Shown here: piece after piece, positions 1 to 4,219 of the stretch
How the letters are laid out: the number at the start of each line of letters is the position of its first letter
Position numbering within the stretch: the stretch's first letter is position 1
Source: Acidobacteriota bacterium
GTDB taxonomy: Bacteria > Acidobacteriota > HRBIN11
Reading direction: 5' to 3'
Assembly: GCA_030550225.1 (NCBI GenBank)
Contig: JAUQPV010000088.1
Coordinates: 1-8,938 of the forward strand
DNA length: 8,938 nt
The notes under the pieces: model-generated
Database searches by the model: none
Seen by the model: the letters and a program-made list of their open reading frames with translations, nothing else
Told to the model about the DNA's origin: nothing
Translations under genes and position numbers: made by a program

Positions 1-101
1 TCCTCCAGGCTCATCCCCAGAGCATCGACCAAATTGTCATGCCCCTGTAAAAGAGCCTGGAATTGATCGTGCAGGGCCTGAATCTCGGGATTCTGCGCCA
101 T
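1..101 (-). CDS. Unknown protein, N-terminal fragment cut by the left edge
   Basis: Reading leftwards from an ATG at 101, 33 codons are open to the window edge, starting MAQNPEIQALHDQF. The visible part is hydrophilic, rich in Q, L and D, and looks helical; there is no signal peptide or membrane segment. A purine-rich ribosome site, TAAGGGGG, lies 4 nt upstream of the ATG. The same CCTAAGGGGGT string precedes the inositol-phosphatase gene at 5742-5752, which supports this as a real translation start. The gene lies 359 nt downstream of the sigma-factor gene on the same strand, so it may or may not share its transcript. I do not recognise the family. It could also be a spurious short frame, since too little is visible for codon statistics. 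Confidence 0.5.
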   Translation of the reverse strand, partial: MAQNPEIQALHDQFQALLQGHDNLVDALGMSLE

Positions 102-117
102 GAAACCCCCTTAGGGA

Positions 118-257
118 ATTGCGGATTGCGAATTGGGGTGGGGAGGCCTCAAGCCGTGAACCCAACATCTGCACCTTGCTCCCGTATCCTGCTTCTCTGC
201 ACCCCCATCCCAACTCCGGGTTTGCCACAGAGCAAATCGCCATTCGTAGTCCGCAAT
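118..257. repeat. Imperfect inverted repeat, arms 118-133 and 242-257
   Basis: The left arm (ATTGCGGATTGCGAAT) pairs with the right arm at 14 of 16 positions, including 8 uninterrupted pairs (118-125 with 250-257) and 5 more (129-133 with 242-246). Inside the arms, GGGGTGGGGAGG near 135-146 is roughly complementary to CCCCCATCCC near 202-211, so a long imperfect hairpin is possible. The left arm sits just upstream of the ribosome site of the left-edge gene on the minus strand. Confidence 0.55.
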
Positions 258-415
258 CCTATTTGATTATCGCACGAGGATGGGAAACTGTTTCCACCCC
301 GACGAGGGCCCGGCGAGGGGATCAGGTCCCGCGGAAAGGATCCTGGACTCCAGACCCCTCTGGCCCACCCGGTAGCCCCTGTCTCGAGACGGAGAAACCT
401 CCTGACGCAGGTCTG

Positions 416-435
416 GGGTCCCTTCCCCGGGACCC
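416..435 (-). terminator. GC hairpin just after the sigma-factor gene, possible terminator
   Basis: GGGTCCC (416-422) and GGGACCC (429-435) form a perfect 7-bp stem with a 6-nt loop, starting 25 nt beyond the sigma gene's stop codon on the minus strand. No T-run follows on that strand, so it does not fit a classic intrinsic terminator. It may be a Rho-type or RNA-stabilising 3' hairpin. Confidence 0.35.
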
Positions 436-460
436 GACACCCGACTCCTAAGATTCCTTC

Positions 461-1177
461 TTACCGGATGACCCGTTCGCCGGGTGGGGGATTCATATCC
501 CGCTGGATGAAGTGACGCAGGGTCTGGATGGCCCGCTGGTGGAGCCGACACGCCCAGGACCGGGAGATGCCTATCTGTTCGGCGGCCTCGGAGAGGTTCA
601 GGCCTTCAAAGTAGACCTTTTGGACGAGGTGACGCTCCATTTCGGGTAACTGCTCGAGGATTTGCCGGATCTGACGCCTCCACTCGTCGACCACCGCCGC
701 GGTCTCGCCCTCCGAGTCCTGCCGATGATCCTCATCGGAAATCACGCTGGCGTGGGCGAGCATGAACAGGACCAGGCTGTCGTGGAGCGACTCGTCCAAG
801 GCCCGCCATATTTGCTCCAGGTCTTCCATCGAAGACTCGCACGCCTCCCGACGGGCGGCCAGGACTTCGTGAAGACCCCGGTAAAAGCGGAGCTTCTCCA
901 TGAGCCGCCGGGACAGCCCCTGGAGCTTGCAGAGGCCGTCCAGGATGGCACCCCGAATGCGGTAATAGGCGTAGGTGGAGAATTGACAGCCGGTCTCCGG
1001 TTGAAAGCGGTCGACGGCCTCGATGAGGCCGATCTGGCCATACCCGATCAAGTCCTCCAGGGGGACAGCCCTGCCGATCATTTGCCAGACGGAGTCCGCC
1101 ACGTGATGGACCAGGCCTTGATGCTGGAGGATCCGGTCATCCCGTGAGGGGCTCATCAGGTCCGCTGGATGGCTCAT
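461..1177 (-). CDS. Sigma-70 family RNA polymerase sigma factor (sigma-28/sigma-B type)
   Basis: Directs RNA polymerase to a specific promoter set. The 238-aa product is the usual length for FliA-type sigma factors. Region 2 spans about residues 18-85, with the core-binding and -10 recognition stretch around EDLIGYGQIGLIEA, RFQPETGCQFSTYA and YYRIRGAILDGL. Region 4 is at about 168-222, with helix-turn-helix LNLSEAAEQIGISRSWACRL. The part between (about 86-165) has no clear region 3 helix-turn-helix and is acidic and helical. The start chosen is ATG 1177, preceded by GAGGG at 6-nt spacing; a TTG at 1249 in the same frame would add 24 poorly conserved-looking residues. The upstream gene ends at 1268. 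I do not assign FliA, because no flagellar gene is visible and region 3 is divergent. The family call is firm; the regulon is unknown. Confidence 0.9.
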   Translation of the reverse strand: MSHPADLMSPSRDDRILQHQGLVHHVADSVWQMIGRAVPLEDLIGYGQIGLIEAVDRFQPETGCQFSTYAYYRIRGAILDGLCKLQGLSRRLMEKLRFYRGLHEVLAARREACESSMEDLEQIWRALDESLHDSLVLFMLAHASVISDEDHRQDSEGETAAVVDEWRRQIRQILEQLPEMERHLVQKVYFEGLNLSEAAEQIGISRSWACRLHQRAIQTLRHFIQRDMNPPPGERVIR

Positions 1178-1267
1178 TCGGTGCCCTCGACGACCAAGAT
1201 CGACTCGTCTCGGTAACGCTCCCCTCTCCGACAGCGATCCAGCGCTCAATTTCCGTGCGCCGGACCC

Positions 1268-1606
1268 TTACGGTAACAGCTTTTGGAACAGCACCTGCAG
1301 GAGGGGGTCCCTCTGCAGGAACTGGACGACCTGCTCCCGGAATGCCTCGAGGACCGGCGCCGGCCACGCCCGGGACGGGACGTGGTGCCGGAGCCACCAG
1401 TCCACGACAGTACGAGACAGGACCTCGGCATCCAACTGGCGATTCGGCAGGGACGCGACTTCCATCTGGAGGAACCGCAGGAAGTCGGGACCCGTCACCG
1501 GTTCGTGGCCCTGCACCTCTCGAACAGGCTTCTCCTCGGATGCCGACGACGTCTCTGGGGTCACGGGACCCCACTTGTTGAAATCGTCCGGTATGCGGGT
1601 CATCAC
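1268..1606 (-). CDS. Unknown 112-aa protein upstream of the sigma-factor gene
   Basis: The frame starts at GTG 1606, with GAGG 7 nt upstream, or at the adjacent ATG 1603 behind AGAGGGG. It stops 90 nt before the sigma gene's chosen ATG, so the two are probably co-transcribed. The first 35 or so residues are polar, rich in P, S, T and E, and probably disordered. Residues about 40-112 look helical and amphipathic (FLRFLQMEVASL, LDAEVLSRTVVDWWLR, VLEAFREQVVQFLQRD) and end in a hydrophobic LLQVLFQKLLP. There is no signal peptide, membrane helix or cysteine motif. I do not recognise the family. A disordered N-terminus with a helical C-terminus next to a sigma gene would suit a sigma regulator such as an anti-sigma factor, but that is inference from layout only. 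Confidence 0.62.
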   Translation of the reverse strand: MMTRIPDDFNKWGPVTPETSSASEEKPVREVQGHEPVTGPDFLRFLQMEVASLPNRQLDAEVLSRTVVDWWLRHHVPSRAWPAPVLEAFREQVVQFLQRDPLLQVLFQKLLP

Positions 1607-1702
1607 CCCTCTACCTCACGGGCCAAAATCGGAAAAGCCCCCCTGATTCGTGGATTCCGCGACAAACGATGGCCTCAGGCGGATAGATAGGTCGGCAGAT
1701 GG

Positions 1703-1795
1703 GCCAGTTGGCTCACGGCTCGTAGCGGATGGCCTATGAGGCCATGGGCCGTGACCCATGAGCCATCAGCTATGAGCTAAGGGGGCCATCCGCCC
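1703..1795. repeat. Nested inverted repeats of GAGC/ATGAGC words
   Basis: ATGGCCT (1729-1735) and AGGCCAT (1739-1745) form a perfect 7-bp palindrome around ATG. GCGGATGGCC (1725-1734) and GGCCATCCGC (1784-1793) form a perfect 10-bp inverted repeat around it. CATGGG and CCCATG add another stem around CCGTGA. The DNA between is made of variants of one word: GGCTCACGGCTC, ATGAGCCATCAGC and TATGAGCTAAGG. On the minus strand this lies in the probable leader of the 112-aa gene. Confidence 0.6.
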
Positions 1796-1810
1796 GTTGA
1801 TCCAGCGCCA

Positions 1811-1833
1811 CTCTCATGAACCGAACGGCTCTG
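1811..1833 (+). repeat. 23-bp dispersed element, copy 1
   Basis: Core GAACCGAACGGCTC at 1818-1831, with flanks CTCTCAT and TG. It matches the inverted copy at 8494-8516 in 21 of 23 positions and copy 2 (2138-2160) in 19 of 23. The core is a near-palindrome, with CCG and CGG arms around AA. All reading frames here are closed or short, so the match is not explained by a shared protein. Confidence 0.6.
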
Positions 1834-1836
1834 ACA

Positions 1837-1876
1837 ATAGAGTTTCTATCCTGGCATAGTCTTTTGACTTTGTCAA
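1837..1876. promoter_or_regulatory. AT-rich island with two 5-3-5 palindromes, possible leftward promoter
   Basis: ATAGA-GTT-TCTAT (1837-1849) and TTGAC-TTT-GTCAA (1864-1876) are perfect inverted repeats of identical geometry, with centres 27 bp apart. The island is clearly more AT-rich than its surroundings. On the minus strand a perfect TTGACA (1876-1871) could be a -35 box for the leftward sigma block, but the hexamer 17 nt on, CAGGAT, is a poor -10. The promoter reading is therefore weak; operator sites are an alternative. Confidence 0.35.
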
Positions 1877-1947
1877 GGACCCGAAAACTGACCGCTTATC
1901 ACTTTCTTCACCCCGCCACCCCGTTCCTTCGTTACCCTATTCCTTAG

Positions 1948-1969
1948 GCGAACGGCGAATAGCGAATAG
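1948..1969. repeat. Short tandem words, GCGAAYRG type
   Basis: Three near-identical words follow each other: GCGAACG, GCGAATA and GCGAATAG, with a period of 7 to 8. They resemble the ATTGCGGATTGCGAAT arm at 118-133, which suggests a common kind of spacer DNA. Confidence 0.45.
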
Positions 1970-2029
1970 ATCCCCATCTCCCTACCTGCCTATCTCCCCG
2001 TGCTGATAGAGCCCTGGATGGGCAGGAGC

Positions 2030-2082
2030 GGTCCCAGGGCCTTTTGGGACCCTCTGCCGAACTGCCGAATTCCCGAACTGCC
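2030..2082. repeat. Hairpin followed by TGCCGAAC words
   Basis: GGTCCCA (2030-2036) and TGGGACC (2045-2051) form a perfect 7-bp stem with an 8-nt loop. At 2055-2082 the word TGCCGAAC is repeated with variation (TGCCGAAC, TGCCGAATTC, CCGAACTGCC). No T-run follows the hairpin on either strand, so it is not called a terminator. Confidence 0.45.
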
Positions 2083-2137
2083 CTTTGCTTGAAAAATCGT
2101 CCGCCCCGAAGGGTCGGAAAAGCTGAATCCATGCGGG

Positions 2138-2160
2138 TTTTCACGAACCGAACGGCTCGG
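2138..2160 (+). repeat. 23-bp dispersed element, copy 2
   Basis: Contains the full 14-bp core GAACCGAACGGCTC at 2145-2158; over 23 bp it agrees with copy 1 at 19 positions. Here AACCGA and TCGGTT also form a perfect 6-bp stem around ACGGC (2147-2163). It ends 35 bp upstream of the -35 box of the rightward promoter, a suitable place for an activator or repressor site. Confidence 0.55.
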
Positions 2161-2193
2161 TTAGGGGGGTGTGGGGTCACGTCCGACCGACGG

Positions 2194-2222
2194 GTGAAAT
2201 CGGAGAGCCGGAGGCGTATAAT
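2194..2222 (+). promoter_or_regulatory. Housekeeping (sigma-70 type) promoter for the DUF465 block
   Basis: A perfect -10 box TATAAT (2217-2222) lies 17 bp after GTGAAA (2194-2199), which matches TTGACA at 4 of 6 positions. Transcription would start near 2229 and leave a GC-rich leader of about 64 nt before the ATG at 2293. This is the best promoter in the window. Confidence 0.7.
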
Positions 2223-2292
2223 AGCGACCGGGGACCCGGCGGCGGGCTGGGTCTTCCGACGTGCAAGGCCGGCCTGACGGACGGAGGGACGT

Positions 2293-2520
2293 ATGCTGAA
2301 AGACGAGGAGATCCGGGACATCCTCTTACGGGAAAATGCTGAATTCCGGGACCTTTACGAGGAACATCAGCGCCTGGAGCGGCGGCTCCAGGAGCTGACG
2401 GAGAAACGCTACCTGACTCCCGACGAGGAAGAAGAGGAACGCCAGATCAAAAAACGCAAGCTATTCATCAAGGACCGGATGTATGCCCTGATCGCCACCT
2501 ATCGTCGGGAGCACACGTAA
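2293..2520 (+). CDS. DUF465 / YdcH-like small coiled-coil protein
   Basis: A 75-aa, highly charged protein with the layout of the DUF465 (YdcH) family: a histidine followed by a helix (HQRLERRLQEL, residues 25-35), a short turn with LTPDEEEEE, and a second helix ending in the KKRKLFIKDRMYALI stretch (53-67), which corresponds to the family's conserved K-rLxLKDel motif. It probably folds as a helical hairpin in the cytoplasm. The family's molecular function is not established. The start has GGAGGG at 4-nt spacing and a strong promoter about 70 nt upstream. The next gene, psd, begins 95 nt later, so it may be the first gene of a longer transcript, though nothing ties it to lipid synthesis. Confidence 0.83.
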   Translation: MLKDEEIRDILLRENAEFRDLYEEHQRLERRLQELTEKRYLTPDEEEEERQIKKRKLFIKDRMYALIATYRREHT

Positions 2521-2615
2521 TCTTCGGTGTTAGTTCTCGGGTGTTCGGTGGCGGGTGCCGGCCATATACCGAGCGCCCGCATGGAGCACCGAGCCGATAG
2601 AGGTGAAGGTATTTT
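2521..2615 (+). repeat. Word-repeat spacer with hairpin between DUF465 gene and psd
   Basis: GGGTGTTCGGTGGCGGGT (2539-2556) agrees with 7954-7971 at 16 of 18 positions and is the inverse of the word at 4118-4134. GCGGGTGC (2551-2558) can pair with GCGCCCGC (2573-2580), one G-T wobble included, to form a hairpin without a T-run. The psd ribosome site (GAGGTGAAGG, 2600-2609) follows. The string CCGATAGAGG at 2594-2603 recurs before miaB at 4204-4213. Confidence 0.55.
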
Positions 2616-3251
2616 ATGCGTTTAGCGCCTGAAGGGTGGGTCGGCCTGTCGATCTTGGCGGTCATCGGGTTTGCCGTCATGGCCGGAGGGGGCGGAATAT
2701 GGGGGTGGGTCCCCATAGGTCTCGGGGCCGTCGGGTGGGCCTTCTTCTGCCGGCATCCGGTCCGTCGTCCCCCACCAGCGCCGGATCTGTGGGTCGCCCC
2801 GGCCGACGGTCGTGTCGTCGCCTGTGAGCCCCAGCCTGAGGGGGGGCACCGGGTCGGGATCTTCATGCAGGTCTGGGACGTGCATGTCAACCGGGCCCCC
2901 TTTGCAGGCGTCGTGACGGCGCAGGTCGGACAACGGGGCCGTTTCCGACCGGCGTTTCGACCGGACGCGCCCCGGGTCAACGAACAGGTTCACACGTATA
3001 TCGTGTCAGACGGCCAGTCGTGGCGGTTGATCCAGACGGCGGGCGTCCTGGCCCGTCGGATTCGTCGGTGGGTCCGGCCGGGCCAATGGGTCGACCGGGG
3101 CCAACCGGTCGGCATGATCCTGCTGGGTTCCCGGGTCGACGTCCTCCTGCCGACCGGCGTCCTCCCGACGGTCCAGGTCGGCCAGCGGGTCCGGGCCGGA
3201 GAGACTCCTATTGCGCGAGGTGTGTATGCGACCCAGGCGGACAGGTCGTAA
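2616..3251 (+). CDS. psd: Phosphatidylserine decarboxylase, short (archaeal-like) type
   Basis: Converts phosphatidylserine to phosphatidylethanolamine and CO2 using a pyruvoyl group made by self-cleavage. The 211-aa length fits the short Psd form. Two hydrophobic stretches (about 9-24 and 29-44) anchor it in the inner membrane. Family motifs follow in order: APADGRV (61-67), IFMQVWDVHVNR (82-93), the VNEQ stretch (121-124) and GMILLGSRVDVLLP (166-179). The expected cleavage is between G171 and S172, giving a beta chain and a pyruvoyl alpha chain. The start is ATG 2616, behind AAGG at 6-nt spacing. The gene overlaps pssA, the enzyme of the preceding step, by 26 nt, which strongly supports the call and suggests translational coupling. 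Confidence 0.93.
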   Translation: MRLAPEGWVGLSILAVIGFAVMAGGGGIWGWVPIGLGAVGWAFFCRHPVRRPPPAPDLWVAPADGRVVACEPQPEGGHRVGIFMQVWDVHVNRAPFAGVVTAQVGQRGRFRPAFRPDAPRVNEQVHTYIVSDGQSWRLIQTAGVLARRIRRWVRPGQWVDRGQPVGMILLGSRVDVLLPTGVLPTVQVGQRVRAGETPIARGVYATQADRS

Positions 3252-4020
3252 TAATTTCTTCCGTCGGCATCGGTTCCCCTTCCGGCAGGGCATCGGCCTT
3301 CTGCCGGGTCTGCTGACCTTGGGGAACCTCTCGCTGGGCATGATGGCCCTGCTAAGCGTCCTCCACGGGCGGCTCGAGCGGGCCGCCTGGATGATCGTGG
3401 TCGCCATCGTCCTGGACGGCCTGGACGGCTGGGTCGCCCGGGCGACCCGCCGGACCTCAGAGTTGGGCCTTCAGTTAGACTCCCTGGCGGACTTGGTGTC
3501 CTTTGGGGTCGCTCCGGCGATTTTGCTATACCGCTGGACGGGGGCGGCGGCGGCCGTGCCGGTCGCTCGGTCTTTCGCCGTGGCGATGGTCCTGTTCTAT
3601 GCGGCTTGCACAGCCCTGCGGTTGGCTCGCTTCAACGTGATCTCTCCGACGGGCGACCCCCGATTCTTCGTCGGCCTGCCGAGTCCGGGCGCCGCCGCCC
3701 TCGGCGCGACGACGACGCTGGCGTTTCCCCGACCGTCGCCCAGCTCGCCCCTCATGCTGGGGCCCCTCGTCCTAATGGGAGCGCTGGCCGTCTTGATGGT
3801 CTCGCGGGTCCGGTACCGCAGTTTCAAGCGCCTGGAGGCCTATCAACGATGGCCTCTGGCGACGCTGGCGACCGGTGCCCTCCTCCTGGCCCTGACCCTG
3901 AGCTATCCCCACTGGACGCTGTGGGTCGGGTCGGCCGCCTATGTGCTCAGTGGCCCTATTGCCCGCCTGAGCGGGTCGCTCCGACGGGCCCGGCCCCGGT
4001 ACCGAGTCGAGCCTGAATGA
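3226..4020 (+). CDS. pssA: CDP-diacylglycerol--serine O-phosphatidyltransferase
   Basis: Makes phosphatidylserine from CDP-diacylglycerol and serine in the inner membrane. The 264-aa protein has the complete CDP-alcohol phosphotransferase signature DGx2ARx8Gx3Dx3D: D64, D67, G68, A71, R72, G81, D85 and D89. A basic N-terminus (RRTGRNNFFRRHRF) precedes several hydrophobic segments: about 23-47, 53-66, 90-103, 110-125, then further ones to about 250. A short basic tail ends the protein. ATG 3226 is chosen because GAGGTG lies just upstream; TTG 3211 and GTG 3220 in the same frame are possible but less likely. The product of this enzyme is the substrate of the overlapping psd, so the pair forms the phosphatidylethanolamine branch. 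Confidence 0.95.
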   Translation: MRPRRTGRNNFFRRHRFPFRQGIGLLPGLLTLGNLSLGMMALLSVLHGRLERAAWMIVVAIVLDGLDGWVARATRRTSELGLQLDSLADLVSFGVAPAILLYRWTGAAAAVPVARSFAVAMVLFYAACTALRLARFNVISPTGDPRFFVGLPSPGAAALGATTTLAFPRPSPSSPLMLGPLVLMGALAVLMVSRVRYRSFKRLEAYQRWPLATLATGALLLALTLSYPHWTLWVGSAAYVLSGPIARLSGSLRRARPRYRVEPE

Positions 4021-4219
4021 CGGAGTCGAGGTCCCAGGTGCCAGCTCTCGAGTCCCAGCTTGGATGTCGGGGATTCAGCGCTAAGTTCCCCGGAAGACCG
4101 GTCCCTGAATCCCGGACACCCAACACCGAACGCCGGATTGAGACCTGACACCCCGGAGCCGATGCCTATCTTTAACCTGAAACCCAAGACCGACACCTGA
4201 GACCCGATAGAGGCAAGAC
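4021..4219 (+). repeat. Word-repeat spacer between pssA and miaB
   Basis: No gene fits here. The DNA is a series of related words: GAGGTCCCAGGTGCCAG, GAGTCCCAG, GACACCCAACACCGAAC, GAGACCTGACACC, GAAACCCAAGACCGACACC and CTGAGACCCG. ACCCAACACCGAACGCC (4118-4134) is the inverse of 7955-7971 with one difference, and CTGAGACCCG (4197-4206) recurs inverted at 5632-5641 inside miaB. It ends with the miaB ribosome site GAGG at 4210-4213. Confidence 0.55.
4145..4172 (+). promoter_or_regulatory. Possible promoter for miaB
   Basis: CTGACA (4145-4150, 5 of 6 to the -35 consensus) and TATCTT (4167-4172, 4 of 6 to the -10 consensus) are 16 bp apart. The start would be about 40 nt before the miaB ATG. The -35 box falls in word-repeat DNA that often contains TGACACC, so the match may be chance. 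Confidence 0.33.

Larger units (their letters stand above)
102..460. other. Non-coding spacer rich in inverted repeats and short words
   Basis: This 359-nt gap holds no convincing gene: the open frames on both strands run into repeat-like DNA, lack good ribosome sites or overlap the sigma gene. It contains an imperfect inverted repeat (118-133 with 242-257), a second inverted repeat (345-356 GGACTCCAGACC with 410-421 GGTCTGGGGTCC, one mismatch), a 10-bp palindrome GTCTCGAGAC at 381-390, a GC hairpin at 416-435 and the word pair ACCCGACACCCGACT at 432-446. It is both the 3' region of the sigma gene and the 5' region of the left-edge gene. Confidence 0.6.
1607..2292. other. Long divergent non-coding region
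   Basis: This 686-nt gap separates the leftward sigma block from the rightward DUF465 block. Open frames inside it (for example 1944-2321 minus and 2044-2277 plus) have no recognisable product or ribosome site and cross word-like repeats, so I consider it non-coding. From left to right it holds the leader of the 112-aa gene, a nested inverted-repeat cluster (1703-1795), the first 23-bp element, two small palindromes in an AT-rich island, short-word repeats, a hairpin, the second 23-bp element and a promoter facing right. Confidence 0.65.

Noticed and set aside
662..1147. 161-codon plus-strand frame antisense to the sigma gene
   Set aside because: The minus strand encodes clear sigma regions 2 and 4; the plus frame has no domain or ribosome site.
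1178..1249. Longer sigma factor from TTG 1249
   Set aside because: The extra 24 residues are arginine- and glycine-rich with no family match, whereas ATG 1177 has GAGGG at good spacing and gives the usual length.
1850..1870. Sigma-54 promoter at TGGCATAGTCTTTTGA
   Set aside because: TGGCA is present but the required GC of the -12 element is missing at the proper spacing.
1944..2321. Open frames on both strands in the divergent spacer (1944-2321 minus, 2044-2277 plus)
   Set aside because: They cross hairpins and word repeats, lack ribosome sites, and the minus frame runs back through the promoter and start of the DUF465 gene.
2551..2580. Intrinsic terminator after the DUF465 gene
   Set aside because: The hairpin pairs well but no T-run follows, so it is kept only as a structured spacer feature.
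3226..3251. psd-pssA overlap as evidence of a fusion or frameshift
   Set aside because: Both proteins are complete with all motifs and a ribosome site precedes pssA inside psd; this is a normal coupled overlap.
4021..4219. CRISPR-like array in the pssA-miaB spacer
   Set aside because: The repeated words are short, degenerate and unevenly spaced, with no constant repeat or unique spacers and no cas genes nearby.
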